From: Bradyrhizobium sp. Tv2a-2
Lineage (GTDB): Bacteria; Pseudomonadota; Alphaproteobacteria; Rhizobiales; Xanthobacteraceae
DNA: 64,000 bases
Reading direction: 5' to 3'
Assembly: GCF_000472425.1 (NCBI RefSeq)
Contig: NZ_AXAI01000017.1
Span: 191-64,190 of the forward strand
This document shows, one piece after another, positions 1 through 8,189 of this stretch (its first letter is position 1; each line of letters opens with the position of its first letter). The notes below the pieces were generated by a model, which was not told the origin of the DNA, did no database searches, and saw nothing but the letters and a program-made list of their open reading frames with translations. The translations under genes and the position numbers were made by a program.

Positions 1-839
1 AAGTTCACGTCGATGCCGTACATCGCAGCAGTGACGTTGGGATTTTCGATCAGGCTGATATCGACCGCCTGCTGCAGCGTCCCCGGCAGGAAGCGATCGA
101 CCGGCGAGCCGGGCGCGAGATTTCGCGGCTCGCTGCCGATGATACGGCGGTAGTTCGAGCGCGTCGTGTTCAGTTGGGACTCGGCGGTCAGCTCCTGGGT
201 CTTGCCGGCGGCAAGCTGAGCTTCGGATTGCGCGACGTCGGTGCGCGTCACCTCGCCCACGTTGAAGCGATCGCGCGTCTGCTTCAGCGTCTGCTCGAGC
301 ACGCGGACGTTGCTCTTGTTGACCTCGACAATGGCAGAATCGCGCAGATAATCCATGTAGATGCTGGCGGCGCTGAACAGCACGGTCTGTTCAAGCACGC
401 GCAGCGCTTCGCGCGACCCCGACACCTGCGCCTCGGCGGCGCGCGTCCTGTTGGCGGTCTGGTTGCCGTTGTAAAGCGTCTGGTTGATAGTGATGCCCGC
501 GCTGCGCGGCGGATTCGTGCCATGAAGATCGGTACGCACCAACGCGGTCGGCGTGCCTCCCTGGGTGGCGAGCGTATCGGTGTATTGGTAGCCCAGGCTC
601 GCGGTCACGGCGACTTTCGGGCGATAGCCTGACAACGCCTGCGGGACAGCCTCGTCGGTCGACCTCACCTGCGCCCGCTGCGCATTGAGCTGGGGATTGC
701 TTCGATAGGCCTGAACCAACGCACCTTCGATGGTCTCGGAGACAGCCCCACGATCAGGTACCAAGAGCGACAGCGCGGCAACGGCAACGCCGGTCGCGAG
801 CGCGCGCACGAACGAGCTGTTTCCAATCCGAACGATCAT
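1..839 (-). CDS. TolC-family outer membrane protein, partial (N-terminal part)
   Basis: Reading the minus strand from an ATG at 839 gives about 279 uninterrupted codons that leave the window on the left, so the C-terminal part is missing. A signal peptide fits the first 30 or so residues (basic start, then ALATGVAVAALSLLV). The mature part opens with ETIEGALVQAYRSNPQLNAQ and later has QTLYNGNQT and RFNVGEVTRTDVAQSEAQL, typical of the TolC/CyaE family, the outer-membrane channel of type I secretion and RND or ABC efflux pumps. Full-length members have roughly 450 residues, so over half is present. Its pump partners are outside the window and the substrate cannot be inferred. Confidence 0.9.
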   Translation of the reverse strand, partial: MIVRIGNSSFVRALATGVAVAALSLLVPDRGAVSETIEGALVQAYRSNPQLNAQRAQVRSTDEAVPQALSGYRPKVAVTASLGYQYTDTLATQGGTPTALVRTDLHGTNPPRSAGITINQTLYNGNQTANRTRAAEAQVSGSREALRVLEQTVLFSAASIYMDYLRDSAIVEVNKSNVRVLEQTLKQTRDRFNVGEVTRTDVAQSEAQLAAGKTQELTAESQLNTTRSNYRRIIGSEPRNLAPGSPVDRFLPGTLQQAVDISLIENPNVTAAMYGIDVN

Positions 840-1932
840 AGAAAGTCAAACATTACACACGCTGCACAAGAAGGCTGCGCCACGGCTGTCTGCACAACGG
901 GCGCCGACAAGCATGACTCAAGGTATCGATGAGAATGGTTGGCAATCCGCCCCTTTTTGTCCCCACCGGATCTCCACTTCGATATTGGACGATAGGATCA
1001 TTCCTTGTCGTTGGTCAACACGAGGTAATTGCCGCAGGCTGAATTCAGCCGTGCGGCGCAGAGATTTCTGAGATGACGATGTCAAGCCCCCGAACGGTAA
1101 TCCATTTGGGTCACCGAACGATTAATGTCGAAACACCACGCAGCATCAGAAACATCGAACTTGATAAGTCGAGTACTTCCGAAAGTGGGAGATTTGACGG
1201 CCGACCAAATCGTCAGCATCCAGCCTTCGCGACAAAGCGCCTCGAGGGCGACTTTCCCCACATGATCATCTCAGAGAGCCGAATGCTGCCCCCCGTATCT
1301 GCATCGCCATTCTGCAGTGGTATCCGAAGGCAGTTCCCCTTGTTGCGTCGAGCGCGTCGGTTCTCGCCCCCCTCCACTGTCAGACCTAGTTGTCACTCCA
1401 AACCCGATACCTCGTGGGCCTAAGCATCTGGTGCACTGCAGCTCATGCTGCTCATGCTAACTCCTTCGCTTGCTGATTTAGCACACGCGAAAAGCCCGGT
1501 GGTCTGGAGGGGCCACCGGGCGGAATCGCAAATATCAGCTGGTATAAAATGGCTATACGTTGAACGGCGGAGGAACGCCCGTCTGTTCGGAAGTCGACAG
1601 AAGGAAAGCTTTTTGGCGGCGGTGTGGGAATTGGATCACTAGTGCTCCGCATCAGCGCCAACTTCATACCGCGTTACCGATGCGTGACTATGAGGTTTAA
1701 GCGAATTCAATTCGTTTGCACCGCGCCACACAAGGAGCGGCGAGCGATCCGTCATAAAGTGGCGCTCGACGTAGCGGCGCGATCCGGATCGTGGTGATAA
1801 GCAAATCTCGTCCGCGGTAAAATCATCTGGAGCGAAGCTCCATCATAAGCTGACTACCTGTTGCAGCTCGGTAACGCCTTCCCGCCCGCGATAACATTAT
1901 GCTCGGCATTCTTCGGGCTGGAGTGTCATCGC
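840..1932. other. About 1.1 kb without a convincing gene
   Basis: Upstream of the TolC-family gene. Open frames exist on both strands but their translations are low in hydrophobic residues, rich in Arg/Ser/Pro and have no family signature, so I do not call them. The one clear structural element is a terminator-like hairpin at 1490-1521. The base composition is somewhat less GC-rich than the flanking genes. The promoter of the TolC-family gene should lie just above 839. Confidence 0.6.
1490..1521 (-). terminator. Rho-independent terminator, minus strand
   Basis: A perfect 9-bp GC-rich stem (GCCCGGTGG at 1494-1502 pairing with CCACCGGGC at 1513-1521) encloses a 10-nt loop. On the minus strand the stem is followed by TTTT. 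It would stop leftward transcripts, yet no convincing minus-strand gene ends just upstream of it; it may belong to an unrecognised small transcript between about 1525 and 1930. Confidence 0.6.
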
Positions 1933-2259
1933 ATGTTTGATGTCTATTTGAACGACAGGCGCGATCTGTTGGTCGTGCGCAAGGGATTTCCAATTCCGGT
2001 TGCTGGTGCGTCAGGAAGATGGCGCAAGAGGAAGAAGGTCGTCAGCGTCAGTGACGATATCAGGCTCGCCGTGCAGAGCCGCGGTTATTACATGCGCAAG
2101 CTGAAGGATTTGAAGAACGACCGCTCAAGATCGGGACGCGGAGAAAGAACGCTCGAGCGGCGGCATGGATTGACAGGACAACAGGCAACCACTGTGAAAA
2201 CGACAAACTCTGGGTGCAAGCTCACGAGCTTGTCGGACCGCGAAGAGCTGCGCAGTTAA
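1933..2259 (+). CDS. Small basic hypothetical protein
   Basis: The start is taken at ATG 1933, with GGAG nine bases upstream, rather than at the first in-frame codon at 1861. The first 60 or so residues look real: MFDVYLNDRRDLLVVRKGFP, then a basic KKVVSVSDDIRLAVQSRGYY stretch. The remaining 45 residues are Ser/Thr/Arg-rich and featureless, so the original protein may have been shorter and lost its stop by a frameshift. No domain recognised. Small proteins of this kind are common in Bradyrhizobium genomes; the function is unknown. Confidence 0.5.
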   Translation: MFDVYLNDRRDLLVVRKGFPIPVAGASGRWRKRKKVVSVSDDIRLAVQSRGYYMRKLKDLKNDRSRSGRGERTLERRHGLTGQQATTVKTTNSGCKLTSLSDREELRS

Positions 2260-2286
2260 AAAGATAACTCCGCCCAAGGGACCACG

Positions 2287-2499
2287 ATGTGCATGTCGGC
2301 AACGGACGTTCGACACCAAAGGCTTGAGCGATATGAGACCTCTGCGGCCGAATGCGAGATACTCGCGCAGCTGGCGGCTGATCGCTCACTACGAACAGAA
2401 TATGAGTACCTTGCGGCACTCTACCGCTCTCTTGCGGCCGGTTTTCGTGAAGCTCTCGCGATGCACAGGACTGCTTTGGCCAGATTGAGCCTGCAATAG
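2287..2499 (+). CDS. Small helical hypothetical protein
   Basis: A 70-residue protein with AAGGGA five bases before the ATG. It reads as two amphipathic helices: YETSAAECEILAQLAADRSL and TEYEYLAALYRSLAAGFREA. The layout (aromatic, then CxxLA, then an acidic turn, then YxxLAxxYRxLA) resembles short rhizobial proteins of unknown function; the small protein at 5045 has a similar plan. It follows the previous gene by 27 bp on the same strand, so the two may be co-transcribed. No function can be assigned. Confidence 0.55.
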   Translation: MCMSATDVRHQRLERYETSAAECEILAQLAADRSLRTEYEYLAALYRSLAAGFREALAMHRTALARLSLQ

Positions 2500-2512
2500 T
2501 TGAGCATCATCG

Positions 2513-2525
2513 GCCCCGAAGGGGC
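2513..2525 (+). terminator. Possible hairpin terminator
   Basis: GCCCC and GGGGC form a 5-bp stem with a GAA loop, 14 bases after the stop of the small gene ending at 2499. There is no run of T after it, so it is a weak candidate. Confidence 0.3.
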
Positions 2526-2650
2526 GCGGTTAGCTGGCGCAAAGCGCGCAATGCGCCTTCCGAAAGATGATCCTCAATCAAGAACCTCGAGCGCGATAAC
2601 AATTCAACCCGACTCATCGGGCTTTAGCCGATTGGCTTGACCAACCGGCG

Positions 2651-2842
2651 TCAACTGGCGCTCTTGAATGCCGTTCTTGTGCAGACCGTCGGCCATCTGG
2701 TCAGCTTGTGGCATTCGCAGATGAACATACGGACCGTTTCGCCCTGTTTCGGATCAAGCATCTTGCCTACAAGGCGAGGCTTGCTTCCACATCCTTGGCA
2801 AATGGGAGGCTCCTCGTCCAGCTTGATGGTTAGAAAGCTCAT
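2651..2842 (-). CDS. Small protein with Cys/His metal-binding motifs
   Basis: 63 residues from ATG 2842: MSFLTIKLDEEPPICQGCGS followed by a second cluster CECHKLTR. One CxxC and one CxCH suggest a four-ligand zinc site (C16, C19, and the C-C-H group near residue 45). This is inferred from the spacing; I know of no characterised homologue. The protein at 5453-5752 (minus strand) has a comparable arrangement ending in MxxFxCSCGER, so the two may be distant relatives. It stands alone. Confidence 0.6.
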   Translation of the reverse strand: MSFLTIKLDEEPPICQGCGSKPRLVGKMLDPKQGETVRMFICECHKLTRWPTVCTRTAFKSAS

Positions 2843-3005
2843 GATGGCCTCGCTGCCAGACGTCGACGCGACAGGCAAGCGTGAGCTCCCGCGAGCTCGC
2901 CTTGCCTCTCACCGCCTCACGTCTTTTGCTTGCGCGCGTGAAATTCTTCAATCACGACTGTGGCATAGGTCATTGTTCGATGACATTGCCCTTGGCCAGA
3001 CCAGC

Positions 3006-3434
3006 TCAGTCCGCACCGCTTCCTTCCGACATTCTGCGCTTGACCTCTTCGCAGGTCTTGCGGACATCCTGGGTGAACACCGCACAATCTTCTATGCGCT
3101 TGAAGATTCTTTTGGCTTCCTCACGATAGGCTGCCGCAGTGTCGCGCATATAGGCAATGGCATTATGGACTTCCGCAGTCATAGCCTCGCATTTCTTGGC
3201 GGCGTCGATTAGCTCCGCGCCCATCGATTCAATCTCTCTCGCGGCCACTTCATAGTCGCGCACCACCGCCTCGGCGCTCAGCGCGCCAACGCGGGAGACG
3301 CCCTGTTGGTGCTCCACGTAATCGGGCAACGCGATTGAAGCCAATGATCCTCCGGGACGAGACCCGGTGATATCTGCTTCAAGTTGAGCCAAACTGACTT
3401 CAGTACTCTTTCGGAGCTGTTCGATATTCCCCAT
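3006..3434 (-). CDS. Hypothetical coiled-coil protein
   Basis: 142 residues from ATG 3434, preferred over the GTG at 3455 because GGGGA sits seven bases before it. The first 55 residues are mixed; residues about 60-135 are a continuous charged helix (VVRDYEVAAREIESMGAELI, then DAAKKCEAMTAEVHNAIAYM) with heptad-like spacing of hydrophobic residues, which predicts a coiled coil. No signal peptide or membrane segment. Its intact length and codon pattern make it a convincing gene. The function is unknown. Confidence 0.75.
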   Translation of the reverse strand: MGNIEQLRKSTEVSLAQLEADITGSRPGGSLASIALPDYVEHQQGVSRVGALSAEAVVRDYEVAAREIESMGAELIDAAKKCEAMTAEVHNAIAYMRDTAAAYREEAKRIFKRIEDCAVFTQDVRKTCEEVKRRMSEGSGAD

Positions 3435-4283
3435 TGGTAAATCCCCGTAATACACATGGAAGACCCCACAACGTCAAAAGCTTATCAACAGAATACTCAG
3501 TGTAAACCGAACTATGTATTTGACAGCCTTCTAATTGCCACGATTTCGCTGCGCCACGAACCCGGCGCCGGACCTGACATGCCGTATTTTCAAAGAACCT
3601 GCATCGAATTCTTCCTCTTCGGTGAGGCTGATCCGCACCGCTTGTGCACGCGGCCGAAAAGGTTCTTTCGCGCCACGCAGCGCTGGTGCGGGATCGTTCA
3701 GCTACTTCAGAAAAGGACAAGGATGGCCACCGCAGGGCCCGTGTGGCGACCGCGCACCCGCGTTATTCAGGTGCGCACCGCCCGCCTGGATGACCGCTTG
3801 GGTTGGTCTACGTGCCGGCGCAAGACCTCGCGCATAGCTGTTATCGCACCCGCCAGGCTCATCGCGGCCGCTGCAATCCAGCTGCCCAGTCCTGAACACG
3901 GACAGCATTTCTAAGGCCAGCGGATCACCTCCCAAAGCGGCCCGAGCGAACCCAGCGAGAACGGGCAGTTGAGAATTTTAGACTGTTCATTCGGCTACGG
4001 CTCTGGCCGCGACGATCGCAGCGCAAAAATTCAAATAGCATTCCGTGATTGAGCGATGCGTTCTAACGCTGGCCTAGTCGCGGTTGATTTCCTACGGGAA
4101 GCACCAAATCCGGGGCCGGGTCCAGCGGGCCGGCTATTTGGGGCTACCCCATTGGGCTCGATGCAGGGAAGCAAACGGGGATGGAAATCGCCGACGGAGC
4201 GGCCAGTTCGCTTTACGACCTCTACGGTTTTGAAAACGACTAAGGCGAGCGCTGCAACTTGAGGAAATGGTCTTTGGGAGAGA
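3435..4283. other. About 850 bp without a supported gene
   Basis: Several overlapping open frames exist on both strands between 3456 and 4336, but all are Arg/Pro/Ser-rich and carry no recognisable motif, which is usual for chance frames in GC-rich DNA. I see no hairpin with a T tract and no repeat. The promoter of the coiled-coil gene should be just above 3434. Confidence 0.5.
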
Positions 4284-4475
4284 TCATTGAAGCTTTGGCT
4301 TAACCGACGAGCGATCGGCATCGGACGCTGTAACAAGCCGCCAAAGCTCGCCGCAATGGTCTCCTAATACCATTTTCGCGCGCTCTAGCGCCGCTTCGTC
4401 ATCAATACAGTCGAGGTCGACGGCCCCCTCAACGTCGCCGCGCTGATCCAAAATATACAGACGGTAATGCGGCAT
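4284..4475 (-). CDS. Small hypothetical protein
   Basis: 63 residues from ATG 4475: MPHYRLYILDQRGDVEGAVD continuing LDCIDDEAALERAKMVLGDH. The beta-strand / acidic patch / helix pattern (YRLYILD...G.V..AVDL.C.DDE.AL..A) matches a short protein type that recurs in Bradyrhizobium and Rhodopseudomonas genomes and has no known function. The in-frame extension upstream to 4538 is unlike the family and was left out. Confidence 0.65.
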   Translation of the reverse strand: MPHYRLYILDQRGDVEGAVDLDCIDDEAALERAKMVLGDHCGELWRLVTASDADRSSVKPKLQ

Positions 4476-5044
4476 TAAACTGGCCCGTTTGAGAAATGAC
4501 CTCAATCCATGAACGCGAATGTATACCGATGATCGCAAACAGCATGCGCGGAGCGCGACAGTTCTATTGGGTGAGCTAAGCGGGTCAGTTTCGCTTCTAG
4601 AGGCTGCACCTAGACTAGCTTTGATTTTCCAAAACGTATCTGTAACGAGCCAATCACACTGAGCAAAGCCAATTTCGCGCGCATGCTGCGAGGCGACACC
4701 ATTCCTCGTCTTGCCTAAACGATAGAGCGCGAACGATCACTGGCAAACGCCGCCTTTCCTGCGGTCCTCAGAAGAAAACTCGGCTTGATCATGATGGCCG
4801 GATACGCCTGTGCAACGCAGCAGCCCGAGCCGCAGCGATTTGCGACGAAAAGGCCGCTAAAGAAATATCGGCCCCTCGGAGGTAATCAGGACATCCTTTC
4901 GCGCAGTCGCCCGCTGGCGACCTTCGCGGCAGACTGCCGTGTCTTCATCGGATTTTCACCTGTCAGGTCCTCCGGTGAACACGCGGACCCGCGCGCCACG
5001 CGGCGGGTCGTCCCGCACGGCACTTTAATAAGGTCCCTGACCAA
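4476..5044. other. About 570 bp without a supported gene
   Basis: I see no convincing coding sequence, RNA gene or repeat. The open frame from 4785 is rich in Arg/Pro/Lys and has no family features. The 5' boundary of the next small gene is uncertain, so part of this stretch may be its coding or leader region. Confidence 0.4.
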
Positions 5045-5284
5045 ATGGGCATGATGCTTTGCGATTACCAAGCCGAGTCAAGAACGGCCGCGCAGATGGC
5101 GGATGCAGCAACGAGTGAGATCGATCGATCCGATTGGTTATTCCTTGCCCTCGCGTGGCAAGCACTGGCGCGCAGCTATGGCGGCCACGGCGCTGCTCTC
5201 GAACAAAATCCGCCTGCTCAGGCTGGCGTAGAAGATCAGCTGCCTCAGCAAGCCCGGCGCGATGGTCCCACTACCGACGCGTGA
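5045..5284 (+). CDS. Small helical hypothetical protein
   Basis: 79 residues. The core DYQAESRTAAQMADAATSEI then DRSDWLFLALAWQALARSYG has the plan Y...A...A..A-(acidic turn)-W..LA..W..LA seen in many short rhizobial proteins and echoes the protein at 2287. The last 25 residues are Gln/Pro-rich and look unstructured. The start codon is uncertain because there is no strong ribosome-binding site before 5045 and the reading frame is disturbed upstream. The function is unknown. Confidence 0.45.
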   Translation: MGMMLCDYQAESRTAAQMADAATSEIDRSDWLFLALAWQALARSYGGHGAALEQNPPAQAGVEDQLPQQARRDGPTTDA

Positions 5285-5452
5285 TTGCCAAGGCCCCCGT
5301 CCACTTGGATGTTGCATCGATCACCCGCTCCGCGACCTCGACCATCCGATTGCCAAGGGGTTGGGGATCCTGCTGGAGACGGCGCCTCTGTTCGCACCTG
5401 CAACTGATGCAGATTGATCAACTGACCGGCCGTCGCTCATCCCAGAGGATAG

Positions 5453-5752
5453 TCAATCGTCCCAAATGCGCTCACCGCAGCTGCATTCGAACATATGGAT
5501 CATCTGCCCGGTGTGCTCGTTCATGACTGTTCGCACAAGCACCAGCTTTTCCCCACAGAAGCGACAACGCCTAATCGAGGAGCTTTCGATCTCTGCGACT
5601 TTATGCGCCCGATACAACTCCACGGCCCACTCCCCATCAAAAGTGAGACACACCATTGGCAATGGTGAATACTGTTCTTTGGAAAAAATCTTGTCGCAAC
5701 GAAAACATCCCCGTGGTGCTTTACTGTCGTAAGTGGGACAGTTTCTGGCCAA
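5453..5752 (-). CDS. Small zinc-ribbon-like protein
   Basis: 99 residues from a TTG at 5752. Cysteine pairs are CFRC (residues 16-19), CRFC (62-65) and CSC near the C-terminus (within HMFECSCGERIWDD), with a further Cys at residue 5. Two pairs of CxxC-type ligands suggest a rubredoxin-like or zinc-ribbon fold. The TTG start is chosen because the reading frame upstream is closed and the N-terminal Cys pair lies before any ATG. No DNA-binding or enzymatic domain recognised; the function is unknown. Confidence 0.6.
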   Translation of the reverse strand: MARNCPTYDSKAPRGCFRCDKIFSKEQYSPLPMVCLTFDGEWAVELYRAHKVAEIESSSIRRCRFCGEKLVLVRTVMNEHTGQMIHMFECSCGERIWDD

Positions 5753-6134
5753 TTAAGTCACCGATGATCGCCAGCGGCCAGGCAGGAGCGACACCCTGGT
5801 GAGCCTTGCCTCCTGCAAACGAGTGCATGGGGATACCGTCCCTCCTCCGTCGCCACGACCTGAGATCAGCCGCGCAGTTCGCTTCTCGACGCGCTTGCGG
5901 CTGTTGCCGGCCTGCATTCTGCGGCGAAAATGTCAGGTGCCGTCTACACCCAGCAATGGCCCGTTCCACGGGCCAAAGGAGCGAATTCTAACGTACCTGT
6001 TTGCAATCTGTTAATCTCGCCAAGGTTAGCGAACGGAATTTTACAATTCTTTCAATTCAAAGAGGAGTACTACGCTGTCGGCGCATGTTTGAAAGCCCAT
6101 TTCACATTGTTTTTGCGGCAATTGAGCCAGTCAG
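5753..6134. other. Intergenic, 380 bp
   Basis: Divergent gap between the zinc-ribbon gene and the DUF2336 gene. An AT-richer patch at about 6010-6070 just upstream of the DUF2336 start is the likeliest promoter position. No coding sequence or clear palindrome seen. Confidence 0.4.
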
Positions 6135-7247
6135 ATGGTTGATCGTACATCGTTCCTAGCCGATCTGGAGGAAGCGGTTTCCAAAGGCACCGCCGAAAGC
6201 TGCTTGCAGGCCTTATGGCATGCAACTGACGTTCTGATTGCCGGGTCGTATTCGGAAGAACATATCTGGACGTTCGGAGAGATAATCGGTCGGCTTGCAA
6301 GGGAAATTGAACTTGGCGCTCGCGTTAGACTCGCAAGCAAGTTGGCCCGCAGCAACAACGCACCATTCGACGTTGTCAGGAAACTCGCGTCCGACGATTC
6401 AATAGACGTTGCAAAGCCGGTGCTGCAACACTCGAAACGGCTCGACACCAAAACGTTGGTCGCCTGCGCGAGAACCAAAAGTCAGCAGCACCTACTTGCC
6501 ATATCCCAGCGAGAATCTGTTCCCGAGGCCGTGACTGATATCTTGGTAGTTCGAGGATCGAAGGAGGTTGTCACATCAATCGCTGAAAATAGCGGCGCAC
6601 ATTTTTCGACCTCCGGCTTCCTGCATCTGGTACGACGCTCGGACGGAGATTCCATCCTTGCTGAAAGCGTAGGCTTTCGAACGGATATTCCCAGGCATAT
6701 CTTCCATCAGCTGATTTCCAAAGCCTCCGACGAGGTGCGACAAAAACTGGCACGTGAGCGCCCCGATATGGAGAGCCGCATCCAGAGTGTCGTTACCGAT
6801 GTTGCTGGTACATTCCATGCCAGGTTTGGTCCGGCCTCGAAGGATTATTTCATCGCAAGACGAACAGTGGCGAAACTCCATCAGTTGGGAGAACTCACCC
6901 AAGAGAAGGTCTTCGAGTTGGCCCATGCGTTGAAATTCAATGAAACGGTAGTTGCCCTGTCGCTATTGTGCTTCGTACCGATTGATATCGTCGAGCGTGC
7001 ACTGGTCGACAGAAATAGGGAACCTGTGCTGATCTTGGCGAAGGCTCTGGGCTTCTCATGGACGACAGCGATGTCGCTGCTCTTCTTGGGCGCGCCGGAT
7101 TATCGAATTACGGCTGGGGACCTGGATCAGCTGAAAATCGATTTCTTTAAACTGAATGTAGATACCTGTCTTCGCGTTCTCGCTATCTATCGATCGCGAA
7201 GGGAGGCGGCAGCTCACGACTCTCTACCACGGAGATATCCGAACTAA
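6135..7247 (+). CDS. DUF2336 domain-containing protein
   Basis: 370 residues, all helical, with HEAT-like repeats: LASKLARSNNAPFDVVRKLA, DDSIDVAKPVLQHSKRLDTK and further similar units up to about residue 210, then a C-terminal part of a different texture. This is the pattern of the DUF2336 family (PF10098) of alphaproteobacteria, cytosolic helical-repeat proteins of about 360-380 residues; I know of no well-established function. No signal peptide or catalytic motif. The ribosome-binding site is weak. It is a single gene, convergent with the TetR gene that follows. Confidence 0.8.
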   Translation: MVDRTSFLADLEEAVSKGTAESCLQALWHATDVLIAGSYSEEHIWTFGEIIGRLAREIELGARVRLASKLARSNNAPFDVVRKLASDDSIDVAKPVLQHSKRLDTKTLVACARTKSQQHLLAISQRESVPEAVTDILVVRGSKEVVTSIAENSGAHFSTSGFLHLVRRSDGDSILAESVGFRTDIPRHIFHQLISKASDEVRQKLARERPDMESRIQSVVTDVAGTFHARFGPASKDYFIARRTVAKLHQLGELTQEKVFELAHALKFNETVVALSLLCFVPIDIVERALVDRNREPVLILAKALGFSWTTAMSLLFLGAPDYRITAGDLDQLKIDFFKLNVDTCLRVLAIYRSRREAAAHDSLPRRYPN

Positions 7248-7463
7248 GAGAACGCCAGCAATTTCAGGCGCCCTCGCTGGCCACTTGCCGCGCTGGCGTC
7301 GACGCCACTGCAGAGGCATCGAAGGCAACACACATGGCGTTGTCAAACCCGCGGACCCGGTCTGGCGGATAGCTGCCCGAGGTCAAAGCGATATCAGAAA
7401 CGAACGGCTACGGCGCATCGTAACGGATCCGCTGCTTGAGAAGGCGAAGGCCGAAGATATGAC

Positions 7464-8048
7464 TCATGTCCTGATCCGGATCCCCGCGATCAGGATGTCG
7501 ACCATGCGCTTGGCGGCCTGCTTCCCGTCCGGTCCCGCGCTGATGCTGGCAACGCCAGCCAATGCGCGCAGCAGGTCCAGCGGGTCGATATCCAGTCGAA
7601 CGTCGCCGCTTGCGACCGCACGACTGATCAGCTTTGCAATTGCCCGCTTCATTTGCTCAGTGGACGCCGAGTACAGCTCGGTCGTGCCGCCGACGATCGA
7701 GTTCAGCGCCTCGTACATGCCATGCTTGGCGGCTATATAGTCCACGAACAACAGCAACCATTCGCGCAAGGCGCCGGTCGGAGACTGTGTATCGGCCAAC
7801 CGCGTGGCGGCGGCGACGAGCTGCTCCGTCTCATTGCGGTAGACCGCCTCCATCAGCGCGTCGCGCGTGGGAAAATGACGGTAGAGCGTCCCAGCCCCGA
7901 CACCCGCAGTCCGCGCAATCTCATCGAGGCTGGCCCCAGGTCCTTTTTCAGCAAAGGCAGCCTTCGCGGTTTCGAGCAAGCGGATGCGGTTCCGCTGCGC
8001 GTCGGCGCGCGGCTTGCGGGCGATAGCGGTTTTCCCCTCATCAACCAC
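7464..8048 (-). CDS. TetR-family transcriptional repressor
   Basis: 194 residues from a GTG at 8048; the longer frame upstream is only the antisense of the SDR gene. The N-terminal HTH is clear: RIRLLETAKAAFAEKGPGAS, LDEIARTAGVGAGTLYRHFP, then TRDALMEAVY. The rest is a helical ligand-binding domain. It is divergent from the SDR gene at 8190, and the 141-bp gap holds two copies of a palindrome (8070-8110), so autoregulation and repression of the SDR are the natural reading. The ligand is probably a substrate or product of the SDR; this is inference. Confidence 0.92.
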   Translation of the reverse strand: MVDEGKTAIARKPRADAQRNRIRLLETAKAAFAEKGPGASLDEIARTAGVGAGTLYRHFPTRDALMEAVYRNETEQLVAAATRLADTQSPTGALREWLLLFVDYIAAKHGMYEALNSIVGGTTELYSASTEQMKRAIAKLISRAVASGDVRLDIDPLDLLRALAGVASISAGPDGKQAAKRMVDILIAGIRIRT

Positions 8049-8069
8049 GCCGAAAATACCCCTTGATAA

Positions 8070-8110
8070 ACGGAGAATGTCTCCGTATTTAAAACGGAGA
8101 CACTCTCCTC
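8070..8110. promoter_or_regulatory. Two TetR operator copies between TetR and SDR genes
   Basis: Site 1: ACGGAGA-ATG-TCTCCGT at 8070-8086, a perfect 7-bp dyad with a 3-nt spacer. Site 2: ACGGAGA-CAC-TCTCCTC at 8094-8110, the same left arm and 5 of 7 matches in the right arm. The centres are 24 bp apart, just over two helical turns, so both sites lie on nearly the same face of the DNA. This is the size and symmetry expected for a TetR dimer site, and the position between divergent starts fits control of both genes. Confidence 0.8.
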
Positions 8111-8189
8111 TTAAGCCAAAAGGGCTTGACAGACAATGGTTTGCCCACCCAGGGGAGATCTGTGCCCAAAAAAGGTGAAGGAGTTTGTC

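Noticed and set aside
730-1423. Two plus-strand open frames upstream of the TolC-family gene
   Set aside because: Translations are Arg/Ser/Pro-rich without motifs, and the first overlaps the true start of the TolC-family gene on the other strand.
1452-1667. Minus-strand 71-codon frame
   Set aside because: It contains the terminator hairpin inside the coding frame and has no recognisable features.
3456-3935. Overlapping open frames in the gap after the coiled-coil gene
   Set aside because: Composition typical of chance frames in GC-rich DNA; no start signal or family.
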